Positions 52,720 through 60,509 of a DNA stretch of 60,509 nt are shown here, in pieces. The position numbers were made by a program, and so were the translations under genes. The DNA is from a virus. The DNA lies in the IMG/VR virus record IMGVR_UViG_3300046660_000212, positions 1-60,509 of that record; one strand, written 5' to 3'. How positions within the stretch are numbered: position 1 is the first letter of the stretch; every line of letters begins with the position of its first letter. A model generated the notes under the pieces. That model did no database searches, was not told where the DNA came from, and worked only from the letters and a program-made list of their open reading frames with translations.

Positions 52720-53946
52720 TCACGGACGCGGGGCATGGGTAATCACCCGCTCAGAGGCCTCGGCCATGGCCTGATCACCCTCGGCGTCGGTCCAGAGGTG
52801 GCCGTAGAGATCCATGGTCATCGCCAGGGTCGCGTGACCCATGAGCTTTTGCAGCCGCTTGGGTGTGACGCCGCTTTCGATCTGGATGCTGGCGTAGACG
52901 TGGCGCAGGGTGTGGGGTCCGAAATCGACGGCTTGACGCTTGAAGCGGCCCTTCTCGACGATACCGCCCAATCCCGCACGAATGAGCATCGGGTTCCAGC
53001 ACAGGCGGCGGAAGTCGGAATAGCTCCAGAACGGCCCATGGCGAAGCCCAGGAGGCGGCGGAAACAGGCGCCCCGTCACACGCTCGCCCATAACCGTCTC
53101 AGCCGCCACAGGCCCCCTTGCTACGCGCCACGCACGTAGAGCGGCGGCAGTTGATGGGCCTAGAGGGACATCGCGCTCGCCGTCCTCGCTTTTGGTCTCG
53201 CCAAGGGTGACGTGTCGGCTGCATAGCCGCTCGCGGATTCCGATCAGACCGCCCCCGCCAGATCCGTCCTGGCTTGGCCGGCGAAGATCAAGAGCCGAGT
53301 CCGCGGCGCCCAACATCTCAGATATGCGTAGGCCGCCGAACATCAGCAGATAGACAACGGCCGCGTCGCGCTCGCCACGCTCACCCTCTGGAGCCGCGCG
53401 CAACAGCGCCTGCAGATCAGCCTTCGGCGGGATTTCGACTTTCGATCCGCCTTTGCGCCGACGTTTGGCGACGACCTTGGCGGCCTCGGCTGGGTTGTTG
53501 GTCAGCCAGCCGTTGCGCTGGCCGTGCTCGAACCACGCGGAAAGGGTCGTCTTGACCCGGCGCGCAGTCTCGGCCGACGCGCTGGCGACTAGGCGGTCAA
53601 GGCATTGCTGGACGTCAGGCGCGGAGAGGTTGGCCAGCGTAAGGGCGGCAATCGGGTCGAAGGCGACGTGCACCTTCAGGTGACTGTCGTAGCCGTCCAG
53701 GGTGCGCTGCGAGCGCTCGCCCGATTTTACAAGGCCGTCGAACCATCTATTGTGGTCCAGAGCCAAGCCCTTGACCGTCATGTCGGCCGATCCGGTTGCT
53801 CCGGCGCCGTCGTTCTTCTTGGCCCACGCATCAGCGTCGCCCTTGCGCGGGAAGTTCTTGGACTTGCGCTTGCCGTCCAGGGTCTTGATCGTCGCCCGCC
53901 AGGCCGTTTCCCCCGATGGGTGCTTGACCTTGCGAACGTTGGCCAT
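52720..53946 (-). CDS. int: Tyrosine integrase
   Basis: 408 residues from ATG 53946 (AGGGGGG upstream). The N-terminal arm-binding region (about 1-60) and core-binding SAM-like domain (about 65-160) precede the catalytic domain with G-L-R-I-S-E-M (Arg I), H-T-L-R-H-V-Y-A-S-I (His-x-x-Arg) and G-H-A-T-L-A-M-T-M-D-L-Y-G-H (His and nucleophile Tyr). All five catalytic positions are visible. The attP core and arm sites lie immediately downstream, and the excisionase-like gene immediately upstream. Confidence 0.93.
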   Translation of the reverse strand: MANVRKVKHPSGETAWRATIKTLDGKRKSKNFPRKGDADAWAKKNDGAGATGSADMTVKGLALDHNRWFDGLVKSGERSQRTLDGYDSHLKVHVAFDPIAALTLANLSAPDVQQCLDRLVASASAETARRVKTTLSAWFEHGQRNGWLTNNPAEAAKVVAKRRRKGGSKVEIPPKADLQALLRAAPEGERGERDAAVVYLLMFGGLRISEMLGAADSALDLRRPSQDGSGGGGLIGIRERLCSRHVTLGETKSEDGERDVPLGPSTAAALRAWRVARGPVAAETVMGERVTGRLFPPPPGLRHGPFWSYSDFRRLCWNPMLIRAGLGGIVEKGRFKRQAVDFGPHTLRHVYASIQIESGVTPKRLQKLMGHATLAMTMDLYGHLWTDAEGDQAMAEASERVITHAPRP

Positions 53947-53954
53947 GTGCCCCC

Positions 53955-54170
53955 CTAGGCGGACTTCGCCGGCAGCGTTTCTGGCGCATGAAACCACGCG
54001 TCCAACTCGGATTTGAAGGCGTAGACACCCGCGCCCTCGCGCCGCCGGATCGGGATGGTCCACCCCTCCTCGCGCGCCTGGTAGACCTTGCGCGGCTTCC
54101 AGCTTCCGCCGAGATAGGCCGCTATAGCCTCGGCGCCGTCAAGACGATCGTCATTGCCGCGCATCATCAC
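53955..54170 (-). CDS. xis: Excisionase-like winged-helix protein
   Basis: 71 residues. L-D-G-A-E-A-I-A-A-Y-L-G-G-S-W-K-P-R-K-V-Y-Q-A-R-E-E-G then I-P-I-R-R-R-E-G-A-G-V-Y-A-F-K-S-E-L-D-A-W, a MerR/AlpA-type DNA-binding fold as in small excisionases. Its stop is 8 bp before the integrase ATG, and its ATG overlaps the previous stop. Confidence 0.75.
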   Translation of the reverse strand: MMMRGNDDRLDGAEAIAAYLGGSWKPRKVYQAREEGWTIPIRRREGAGVYAFKSELDAWFHAPETLPAKSA

Positions 54171-54403
54171 CCGCTCCTCCCCATTCGCGCCTTAACGGTC
54201 GCGCTAAACGAAAACACGTCCTCTTCGGCAGGTGCGGACGGCTCGACATCGTTGGACCCCTCCAGGATCGCCGCTACACCCCTCCAGTAGGCGGCGCAGT
54301 CGGCTTGCCCGGCGTGCATCTCGGCGATGTAGGTGGCCCGCTCTACGGCCTTGGCGCGGGGCATGCGGGTCAGCATGTCGGCTGCGGTGGACTGGCGGGT
54401 CAT
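54167..54403 (-). CDS. Small hypothetical protein
   Basis: 78 residues: A-E-M-H-A-G-Q-A-D-C-A-A-Y-W-R-G-V-A-A-I-L-E-G, a helical unit, then an acidic linker. 4-bp overlaps on both sides. Function unknown. Confidence 0.5.
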   Translation of the reverse strand: MTRQSTAADMLTRMPRAKAVERATYIAEMHAGQADCAAYWRGVAAILEGSNDVEPSAPAEEDVFSFSATVKARMGRSG

Positions 54404-54666
54404 TGGGCGCCGTCCTGGCTCTGGTTGTCGGTGAGAGAGGGGCCAGCGGTCAGGATTTCATGGTTCCGGGTGCGCAGAAACGGCACACAATCGGAGCCCT
54501 CATGTTTGATGTCCTCGCTGGACCGTGCCTCGATGATCTGGAACGCGTCTCCAGACCTAAGCTCGCGCATGGCTTGGCGTATGACCTCCTCGCGGGAAGC
54601 GCAGTCGCACGCGATATCGTAATTGTACTCGCCAGGATGGCCGGCAAACCAGCGCCACGGGGTCAT
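54400..54666 (-). CDS. Small hypothetical protein
   Basis: 88 residues: Y-N-Y-D-I-A-C-D-C-A-S-R-E-E-V-I-R-Q-A-M-R-E-L-R-S-G-D-A-F-Q-I-I-E-A-R. Looks like a small alpha/beta fold. Coupled to both neighbours; no family recognised. Confidence 0.55.
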   Translation of the reverse strand: MTPWRWFAGHPGEYNYDIACDCASREEVIRQAMRELRSGDAFQIIEARSSEDIKHEGSDCVPFLRTRNHEILTAGPSLTDNQSQDGAQ

Positions 54667-54941
54667 TGGTGATCTCCCTGGTTGTCGGAGATATAGGCGG
54701 CGCCCCGCATGGCCCGGTAGATCGCCGAGTACATATCCTCGTCTGCCCCCTGGACGCGATTCTGCGCGGCCTGGATCATGGCGGGGGTGATCGTGTCGGC
54801 CCGCGCCCGTTCTTCGGCTCTGACGGCATTGAACAGCCGCTCGAAAACGTTGGGGAAGTTTTCGACTACAGATGACACGCTCGTGACCCCTACCATGCCG
54901 CCAAGTTCTCTCTCGATCAGCGCCTTATTCTCCGGGCTCAT
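54663..54941 (-). CDS. Small phage early protein
   Basis: 92 residues from ATG 54941 (ATGA overlap with the upstream stop). Helical; R-A-D-T-I-T-P-A-M-I-Q-A-A-Q-N-R and M-Y-S-A-I-Y-R-A-M-R-G. The T-P-x-M-I-x-A-A and I-Y-R-A-M strings recur in other proteins of this operon, a shared phage module. Function unknown. Confidence 0.5.
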   Translation of the reverse strand: MSPENKALIERELGGMVGVTSVSSVVENFPNVFERLFNAVRAEERARADTITPAMIQAAQNRVQGADEDMYSAIYRAMRGAAYISDNQGDHQ

Positions 54942-55207
54942 GCCGAGGCATTTCCTGAAATAAGGCTGTCGCACGCCTTAACGATGAGGTGCGCGTGGCC
55001 GTCGCCCTGGGCGGTGGCGCGGATCAGGCGGATACCGGACTCCAGGCTCGCGATCCGCTCGGCTTGGGCGGCGTGGCTGGCAAGTAGGGTATCAATCACC
55101 CTGGCGACTTCGGCGGGATATGGCGGCTCGCCGGACGGCAGCAGCACACGAAGGCGCGCGGAAATGTATCGAGCGTGGGCGGCCACGTCTTCGGTCTTGT
55201 CGCTCAT
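54938..55207 (-). CDS. Small hypothetical protein
   Basis: 89 residues, helical (Y-P-A-E-V-A-R-V-I-D-T-L-L-A-S-H-A-A-Q-A-E-R-I-A-S-L-E). Member of the leftward operon; function unknown. Confidence 0.5.
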   Translation of the reverse strand: MSDKTEDVAAHARYISARLRVLLPSGEPPYPAEVARVIDTLLASHAAQAERIASLESGIRLIRATAQGDGHAHLIVKACDSLISGNASA

Positions 55208-55210
55208 TGG

Positions 55211-55405
55211 TCAGCCCCGCTTGATGGGGTAGGGGTTGACGAAGCCGAGGCCGCGCCGGTTCGCGATGGCGCAGATGGCTTCGACCTGCTTGGCGCTGAA
55301 GTACGCGGAGGACCAGCCGCCAGCGCCCTCGACGCGAGCAGCCCACTCGCATCCGGCCAGCGCCAGTTCAGCGTCGGTCATTTGGTGGTAGGGCTTATCG
55401 CTCAT
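55211..55405 (-). CDS. Small hypothetical protein
   Basis: 64 residues: M-T-D-A-E-L-A-L-A-G-C-E-W-A-A-R-V, G-A-G-G-W-S-S-A-Y-F and V-E-A-I-C-A-I-A-N-R-R-G-L-G. Starts like the next-but-one gene (MSDK). Function unknown. Confidence 0.5.
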   Translation of the reverse strand: MSDKPYHQMTDAELALAGCEWAARVEGAGGWSSAYFSAKQVEAICAIANRRGLGFVNPYPIKRG

Positions 55406-55614
55406 GTCTCGGTCCCTTGTTCAGATAGGGCAGAACGGCCGGCGGGTGTGATGCGAAAGAGGCCGTAGCCGTCCGCCTCAAGTTGCTCGGCGCGCACCGC
55501 CTTATCGACTTGGTCGCGCCATTTCTTGAGGTGAAGCCGCGGCGGAAATCCCCAGTACCCAAGACGCTCGAATAGGCTCAGAACGTAGCGGCGATCTTGC
55601 GTCAGTTTCGCCAT
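55402..55614 (-). CDS. Small winged-helix-like protein
   Basis: 70 residues: L-T-Q-D-R-R-Y-V-L-S-L-F-E-R-L-G-Y and L-E-A-D-G-Y-G-L-F-R-I-T-P-A-G-R-S-A-L, the usual ending of winged-helix proteins. Overlaps the next gene by 4 bp. May bind DNA. Confidence 0.5.
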   Translation of the reverse strand: MAKLTQDRRYVLSLFERLGYWGFPPRLHLKKWRDQVDKAVRAEQLEADGYGLFRITPAGRSALSEQGTET

Positions 55615-55617
55615 GTC

Positions 55618-57180
55618 CTACTCTCCCATAACCGTAGAATCGGAGGCGTCCTCGGGCTCGTTTTCCCACGGCACACGCGAGGCGAAGGCTTCAAGGGCCT
55701 TGTCAATGGCATCATACGCTTCGCTGTCGCCTGTCTCATAGGCGTAGACCCGAGCCGCGATAACGAGGTCGATCACGTCTTGAGGAAGCGCCTTCCGGAT
55801 CGGTTGAACCACCTCTGCGGCGACTTGCTCATTGCCGCTGGCCGAGGTCGTCGATGCGGTCGCGCGAGGGGTGAACTTCGGCATGTCGCGCCAACCCACC
55901 AGTTTGTCGCGCGCGCCAATTGCGAGCGGGAGGTAGCGGGAGCCGTCACCGTCGTCGTTGGCCTCTGCTTCCTGCCAGCCGGTGACGGCGCGATCCTCCT
56001 CGTCCTCGAACCTAAGAACCATCTGGTTCAGGTAGAGGGCAGGAAAAGTGTGGACCTTGCCCGTGTGCGCGCGATGAACGGCCACGATGAAGTAGGCGTC
56101 GCTGCCAACCGGCACCTGTGGCGTCTCATCTGGTGAGCGCCAATCGTCGGCGATCGCCACCGTCGTACTCACATCGGGAGCCGCGCCGAGAAAGCCGCTG
56201 TACGCCGCTCGCGCCTGCGCCCATCCAAACTGACCGCTCGAATGCGGAAGCTGGTCCCTGGCCTGGCCGATAGCCGCCGACATCATGTCGTTTGTAGCTT
56301 CGGCGGGAACCAGGACCCATCCATCGGGCGAGGTGAACGGGGCAAGCGCGCTTGCGTCCGCGCACGGCTGGCTTCGGGCGGCCCCCTGATCTCCCTGCAC
56401 CCCCTTATCCGGTATAGCCAGAGCAGCGGTGAGGGCGGCGCGACCTTCAAGGCTGTCGGCCGAAACCTCGATCATGGGCCAGGGCTCATCCTTGCGGACA
56501 CAATTGGGCGCGTGATCGCCCCGCCAGCGGCAGGTTTTGCACACGCTGTCCGTGTCGCGAACCATCACGGTCTTAGGCCCCGTGCCCACTTCCAGGCCCA
56601 GGGCGGCACAGATGCGTTCGAACTTCGCGACGGGGATCAGGACGTAATCGGGGGGGTGCTTCTCCGACGTCATGTAGTCGTCGCCGAAGCCCGCGAGTGC
56701 CTTCATCAGCTCCTCTGAGACAGGGACGGCTACTGGAGAGGTAGAGGCGGCGAGTTCGGGATTACAGGGCTTGCAGGCCGTTCCAATACGCTCCGTTGAA
56801 CCGCATTCGAAGCAGGGCTCCACCTCTCGCCCGGCATCAGGGCGGGCGGCGAGCATGGCGCGGTAAATGTCTACTGCGACGCCAGCCTTGGTCCGCCCGT
56901 TGTTGTCTCGCATCCGATCATCAAGGATGATGCGGCGAGGGGCGTCGATCATTGGCCCGGTCGGCTCAGCCGGAACCAAGACCCAGCCCTCAGACGAGGC
57001 GGCCATGCGGGAGGGGCGGGAGAGGATGGTGTCGGCGAAGGCCCATGCCTCCCATTCAAGGTCTTCCGTTGGGCCATCGAACGGCTCCACGAAAACCCCG
57101 TGATCGTTCTTCACGGCTGATCCTTGGAAAAGCCGTGCGATCTCTTCCCGCTCACCGGTGGTGCTGTGTTGGTTGGTCAT
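55618..57180 (-). CDS. Large modular phage early protein
   Basis: 520 residues from ATG 57180. It looks like several small phage modules strung together: two copies of G-W-V-L-V-P-A-E-x-T (about residues 67 and 290), I-Y-R-A-M-L-A-A-R-P, a Cys cluster C-F-E-C-G-S..C-K-P-C, a second C-K-T-C-R-W-R-G, and a C-terminal segment nearly identical to part of the 254-residue protein at 49990-50754. These modules usually occur as separate proteins of unknown function, so this may be a fusion by recombination. Confidence 0.55.
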   Translation of the reverse strand: MTNQHSTTGEREEIARLFQGSAVKNDHGVFVEPFDGPTEDLEWEAWAFADTILSRPSRMAASSEGWVLVPAEPTGPMIDAPRRIILDDRMRDNNGRTKAGVAVDIYRAMLAARPDAGREVEPCFECGSTERIGTACKPCNPELAASTSPVAVPVSEELMKALAGFGDDYMTSEKHPPDYVLIPVAKFERICAALGLEVGTGPKTVMVRDTDSVCKTCRWRGDHAPNCVRKDEPWPMIEVSADSLEGRAALTAALAIPDKGVQGDQGAARSQPCADASALAPFTSPDGWVLVPAEATNDMMSAAIGQARDQLPHSSGQFGWAQARAAYSGFLGAAPDVSTTVAIADDWRSPDETPQVPVGSDAYFIVAVHRAHTGKVHTFPALYLNQMVLRFEDEEDRAVTGWQEAEANDDGDGSRYLPLAIGARDKLVGWRDMPKFTPRATASTTSASGNEQVAAEVVQPIRKALPQDVIDLVIAARVYAYETGDSEAYDAIDKALEAFASRVPWENEPEDASDSTVMGE

Positions 57181-57182
57181 GG

Positions 57183-57659
57183 TCAGGAGTCCTTGAGGGT
57201 GGCGAGGGCCGATGCGACAGCCTCCCGGGCAGAGGCGGCGGTCCACGGGATGTCAGCGTCCATGTTCCAGGCACACCACAGCCGGGTGATTCCATGCCGT
57301 GACTTCCGGAAGCGAAGCTCGTGATCCTTGTGGCAGTCGAAGGCAATCAGAGTTCCAGTTGTCTGAGCCGTCTTGGGGCCACCTCGACAGGTGACTAGAG
57401 CGCCAGAACCGCGCAGAACCCAAAGAAGACTATGGGGCGGGAAGCCTTTGTCTTTGTGCGGCCCGATATCGCCGAGCGCGTAGATGATTTGCCCCTTACA
57501 GTTCTTCGGCCACGAAATCTCAACACAAGGCTCAACGCCGCTCTTGAGGTGGCCTCGAAAATCGCTCAGCGCATCCCGCATCGTGTGGCGCGTCCATTCG
57601 AGGCTGCGCTCACAGAGAAGGTCGCTGAAGTCTTCTTGAAGGTATATCGCGCCCATCAC
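57183..57659 (-). CDS. Possible double-stranded beta-helix (cupin/2OG-Fe(II)-like) protein
   Basis: 158 residues. I-G-P-H-K-D-K-G (His68, Asp70), L-L-W-V-L-R-G-S-G-A-L-V-T, G-T-L-I-A-F-D-C-H-K-D-H-E-L-R (His110/His113) and a later Arg-rich strand. An H-x-D..H arrangement on a beta-barrel suggests an Fe(II)-dependent oxygenase or cupin, but the match is weak and the substrate unknown. Tightly packed in the early operon. Confidence 0.4.
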   Translation of the reverse strand: MMGAIYLQEDFSDLLCERSLEWTRHTMRDALSDFRGHLKSGVEPCVEISWPKNCKGQIIYALGDIGPHKDKGFPPHSLLWVLRGSGALVTCRGGPKTAQTTGTLIAFDCHKDHELRFRKSRHGITRLWCAWNMDADIPWTAASAREAVASALATLKDS

Positions 57660-57949
57660 CCCACACCCCCATCAGCCGACCCGGTATCAGGGGATAGGGG
57701 CTCGGGGGAAAGTTCGGCGATCAAGCGCCACTCGCCGTCGATTTCTAGGCTGTCCTCGTCTGCGTAGACCTTGCAGCGCTCAACGGCGTAGACGCCCTTT
57801 GCAGTACCTTTCGGCACGTTCAGGCCCTCGTCTTCGGCCCACGACCCGACACCGTCAAACGTGTCGCCCTGAAAGCCGCCCCAGTTCAAAATTACTGCCG
57901 ACAGGTCTTTGTTGACCACAGCGACGATGATCCATGGTTCGACGCTCAT
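57656..57949 (-). CDS. Small hypothetical protein
   Basis: 97 residues; beta-rich start (W-I-I-V-A-V-V-N-K-D-L-S-A-V-I-L-N-W-G-G-F) and an acidic tail. 4-bp overlaps on both sides. Function unknown. Confidence 0.5.
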   Translation of the reverse strand: MSVEPWIIVAVVNKDLSAVILNWGGFQGDTFDGVGSWAEDEGLNVPKGTAKGVYAVERCKVYADEDSLEIDGEWRLIAELSPEPLSPDTGSADGGVG

Positions 57950-58491
57950 TGGCTTTGCTCCCCACCAGCATCTCCCCCAGAGGGGCGGGTATGGGCGCGC
58001 GAGACAGCGGCAGAGGCCCGCACAATGACTTCAAGGGGTAGCCGCACGGTCAAGGTCTCGGACGTACCGCTGACGATCTGAGCGCCCTTGACGTTGAATC
58101 CCTCCAGCGCCCCCACCAGTTCCCCGATGGTTTCCGCCTGTTCCTTGGCGACCTGTTGGGACGCACGTAGAGCGGAGACCGTGGCGGGGAACGCCTTCAA
58201 CACGTCCACGATGAGCTTTGTGCGTGCCCTGGAAGCCCGTTGGCGTTCACCGCCAGCCATGACCGACGCAAAGCCGTTTAGCTCAACGGTGCGCCCGTCA
58301 GGCCCCGTAACGCTGTGATATTCATCAATAGTCCAGTCGAGATTTTCGGCCTCAGTGGCCAGCCCATCCAGGTCTATCCCTGTAGTAGGAGTGGGAGTTT
58401 TCATGTCGTTGTCCTTGGGTTCAGCCGGTTCCGACCTTTCGCCCGCTAGCCGGTCACATGGCGCGGTGCGATCTGGAGAAGAGGGGGTCAT
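57946..58491 (-). CDS. Hypothetical helical protein
   Basis: 181 residues from ATG 58491 (ATGA overlap with the methyltransferase stop); an internal ATG at 58404 has AAGGA upstream and is also possible. Contains I-D-E-Y-H-S-V-T-G-P-D-G-R-T-V-E-L and a helix S-Q-Q-V-A-K-E-Q-A-E-T-I-G-E-L-V. No family recognised. Confidence 0.5.
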   Translation of the reverse strand: MTPSSPDRTAPCDRLAGERSEPAEPKDNDMKTPTPTTGIDLDGLATEAENLDWTIDEYHSVTGPDGRTVELNGFASVMAGGERQRASRARTKLIVDVLKAFPATVSALRASQQVAKEQAETIGELVGALEGFNVKGAQIVSGTSETLTVRLPLEVIVRASAAVSRAHTRPSGGDAGGEQSQ

Positions 58492-60509
58492 GCCGCCTCC
58501 GTCGCAACAGCGTGAACGGGCGCGGCGGCTGTCGCCTTGGCGGCCCGACGCCGCGGCACCGCATCGGCCATGATCGCGCCGACGCAGGCTTTCATCTTCG
58601 CCACCGAGACGGCGTTGCCGATCTGCTTGATCTGGTCGGTCTTCGTGCCGGCGAACTCGTATTCCTGGTCTTCGCTGGTGAAGCCCATCGCGGCGGCCAG
58701 TTCGTGCGGCTCCAGCATCCGGAACAGAATGTCGTAGCCCTCCAGGCCCTCGACGGCCTCGACCACGCCCTCGACTAGACCACCCTTGCCCAGGGTAAGG
58801 CCGGTCGGCGCCGGCTGCACCAGGTCGTGGGTGCGCGGCCCCTGACCTTCGCGCTCGCCGAACTGAGCTGTGACGAAGGCAAGTTCGCCCCGATTGGCGC
58901 CCGTGGCGGTCGGGATCGGCTCCTGGTCGACGTCGCGGGCCCGACTGGAGGTGTCGTGGTGCGTCACCGGCATGACCATGGCGAACTCGCCGCCCTTGGC
59001 CGTCGTCATGGTCGGGAGGGGCTCGTTCGTGGAGCGAGGGCCAGGGCCGCCGTTCTTGTTGGTGACCGGCACGACGACGCCGAAGCGGGCCACGGCGGTG
59101 AGTGTCGGAAGCGGGACTTGGTCCGTGGTGCAGGTCTCGCCGGATCCGGAGCCGTAGTAGGGCGAGATCAGTGCGTGGGCGCCATCCGTCGTGATGCTCG
59201 GGACCGGGCTCGAGGTTTGGCGTGCAACACCACCCGAAGCCTGGGAAAGGATGAACGGCTCGACGACAGCGAACTGCCCGCCGCCGGCCGTCAGAGCTCC
59301 CAACGGGTTGTCCACGCTGCTGACGCGGCGGGTGTCGGCCGTCGCATCGCCGGGCGAATTGCCGTGGGCCACGGTGGTGATGAAGGGCTCGACGAGCATG
59401 GGTCGCGCGCAGTCGGGATGCTCGACCGCTCCTGCGCCGCCGGTCGTGATCGTCGGGAGCGGATCTGCGGACGTGCGCGCCACGCCGCTGCTGTGCTGAG
59501 ACAGGACCAGCGGCTCGGCCAGCCAGACTCCGCCCTTGGTGTCCAGGGTCGGGACCGGCGCCGCCGAGACGCCCTTGGCCTGGTTGCCCTTGCGGCCATT
59601 CATGATCACGGGCTCAGCGAGGGCGACGTGACTTGCCTCGGCCGTCTGGGCGAACAAGGGCGCATCCATGTCCCTGGCGGTCGCGCCCTTCTTCATGTTG
59701 AGGGCGATCGGCTGGGCTAGACCGATGTGCGTGCCTTGAGCGGCGATCGCGGGCACGGGCAAGTCGAGGCCCTGGGCCGCCATGTGGTTGCGCAGGATGA
59801 CCAGATAGGGCTCAGGCCAGTTGTGCTTGGTGGCGCCGGCGTAGATGCGGGCCAGCGTCTTCGGGGCCAGTGGCTTCTTGCGGTTCAGGATCGACCGGCC
59901 CTTGAGGTTCCAGTCGATGATCTCGCGAGCCGGGCGCCAGGGCTGCACGGTGGGGAACAGCGCCAAGCCCTCGTCGGGCCGCCGCATGTGGGTCGGCGTC
60001 GGGTAGCGGATCCGCTTGCCGTCGCTGCGGGCCATCAGAATGAAGCGCTGACGCGTGGTGGCGTCGCCGTAGTCGGCGGCGTTCAGCTTGCGCCACTCCG
60101 GATCGAAGCCTAGCCGGCGAAGGGTGTCGATCCAGGCATTGAAGTACTCGCCCTTGCGCGCCTGAATAGGTTTGCCGGTCTTCGGATCGACCGGCCCCCA
60201 GCTGGTGAACTCCCAGACGTTCTCGATAATCAGCCGGGTGACGCGAAGCTCGGTCAGCCACGTGATGATGTGCCAGGGATCGCTCCGCTGCTGGTCCGAG
60301 GTCGGCTTGCCGCCGCGCGCATTGGAGTGGTGGGTGCACGTCGGCGACGCCATCAGAAGGTCTAGATAACCCTCGGGCACCAGGATGTGTGGCCGAACGG
60401 TCGCGATATCCTGAACGAAGTGCCGGGCCTTCGGGTGGTTCAGCGTGTGGGTGTCGATCGCCGTCTGCCAGTGATTGACGCAGACGAGTTCCATTTCCAG
60501 GCCGAGTTC
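58488..60509 (-). CDS. DNA cytosine-5 methyltransferase (main part; N-terminus at 1-208)
   Basis: 673 of about 700 residues. In full-length numbering: Cys85 in S-P-T-C-T-H-H-S (motif IV; the usual P-C-Q is P-T-C-T here), E-N-V at 123-125 (motif VI), T-T-R-Q-R at about 178-182 (motif VIII), E-L-A-A-A-M-G-F (motif IX) and Q-I-G-N-A-V at 656 (motif X). Between VIII and IX lies an expanded region (about 290-600) made of roughly eight degenerate units with a P-[VLI]-P-T-[ILM]-T-T core every 35-45 residues, where target recognition domains sit. Likely protects phage DNA from restriction. Upstream genes of the early operon feed into it across the contig junction. Confidence 0.88.
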   Translation of the reverse strand, partial: ELGLEMELVCVNHWQTAIDTHTLNHPKARHFVQDIATVRPHILVPEGYLDLLMASPTCTHHSNARGGKPTSDQQRSDPWHIITWLTELRVTRLIIENVWEFTSWGPVDPKTGKPIQARKGEYFNAWIDTLRRLGFDPEWRKLNAADYGDATTRQRFILMARSDGKRIRYPTPTHMRRPDEGLALFPTVQPWRPAREIIDWNLKGRSILNRKKPLAPKTLARIYAGATKHNWPEPYLVILRNHMAAQGLDLPVPAIAAQGTHIGLAQPIALNMKKGATARDMDAPLFAQTAEASHVALAEPVIMNGRKGNQAKGVSAAPVPTLDTKGGVWLAEPLVLSQHSSGVARTSADPLPTITTGGAGAVEHPDCARPMLVEPFITTVAHGNSPGDATADTRRVSSVDNPLGALTAGGGQFAVVEPFILSQASGGVARQTSSPVPSITTDGAHALISPYYGSGSGETCTTDQVPLPTLTAVARFGVVVPVTNKNGGPGPRSTNEPLPTMTTAKGGEFAMVMPVTHHDTSSRARDVDQEPIPTATGANRGELAFVTAQFGEREGQGPRTHDLVQPAPTGLTLGKGGLVEGVVEAVEGLEGYDILFRMLEPHELAAAMGFTSEDQEYEFAGTKTDQIKQIGNAVSVAKMKACVGAIMADAVPRRRAAKATAAAPVHAVATEAA
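60383..60509. repeat. Terminal direct repeat, copy 2
   Basis: Identical to bases 1-127; marks the circular overlap inside the methyltransferase gene. Confidence 0.95.

Noticed and set aside
1-60509. CRISPR array, insertion sequence or transposase
   Set aside because: No regularly spaced repeats with unique spacers and no DDE or serine transposase motifs were seen; the only clear mobility genes are the integrase and HNH/LAGLIDADG nucleases.

Overview
The window is the complete genome of a temperate, P22/lambda-style podovirus-like phage. Its host is probably an alphaproteobacterium of the Caulobacter group. The first 127 bases recur exactly as the last 127, and one gene (a cytosine-5 DNA methyltransferase) runs across that junction, so the contig is circular with about 60,382 unique bp. 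The host guess rests on strong GC bias, a GapR-type (DUF2312) gene, a GcrA-like helix-turn-helix gene and an attachment site in a tRNA-Cys gene. It is an inference, not a database result.

Layout. (1) Leftward early operon, from promoter PL at about 7.15 kb down through position 1 and across the junction to 52.7 kb: small proteins, an HNH nuclease, Gp157, a RecT/Bet annealing protein, the methyltransferase, many small hypothetical proteins, an excisionase-like protein and a tyrosine integrase. This matches the lambda PL order (recombination genes to xis, int and att). (2) Immunity region, 7.1-7.95 kb: a repressor and a Cro-like gene, with near-identical palindromic operators placed inside both the leftward and rightward promoters. 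(3) Rightward early/replication genes, 8.9-20.3 kb: a GapR-FtsK-gamma fusion, GcrA-like, RusA, a DNA methyltransferase with a LAGLIDADG insertion, a DUF1376 replication protein containing a possible origin, a split zinc-ribbon/primase-helicase, a PD-(D/E)XK nuclease and a DpdA-like transglycosylase. (4) Late genes, 20.6-46.4 kb: terminase (large subunit in two overlapping frames), an SGNH-hydrolase tail protein, portal, scaffold, SU10-type capsid, adaptor, P22 gp10-like hub, S74-chaperone protein, two large ejection proteins, a beta-helix tailspike, an O-acetyltransferase, and a lysis cassette (holin-like proteins, GH19 endolysin, nested Rz/Rz1). (5) Accessory region, 46.5-52.5 kb, between the late genes and attP: RtcB RNA ligase directly downstream of a tRNA-Pro(UGG) gene, an HNH gene, a PTH2-family peptidyl-tRNA hydrolase at the end of a leftward operon, and a ribbon-helix-helix regulator with its own palindromic operators.

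How it fits together. The repressor/Cro pair would hold PL and PR off in the lysogen. Integration uses the 3' half of a host tRNA-Cys gene as core, flanked by five GGCGTTC-type arm sites next to the integrase. On induction, the recombination and replication genes are made first and late genes follow, with headful packaging expected from the P22-type terminase. The most unusual elements are the GapR-FtsK-gamma fusion and the RNA-maintenance set (tRNA-Pro, RtcB, PTH2, plus a tRNA-like fold). The second could repair or recycle tRNAs damaged by host anticodon nucleases. That function is a hypothesis.
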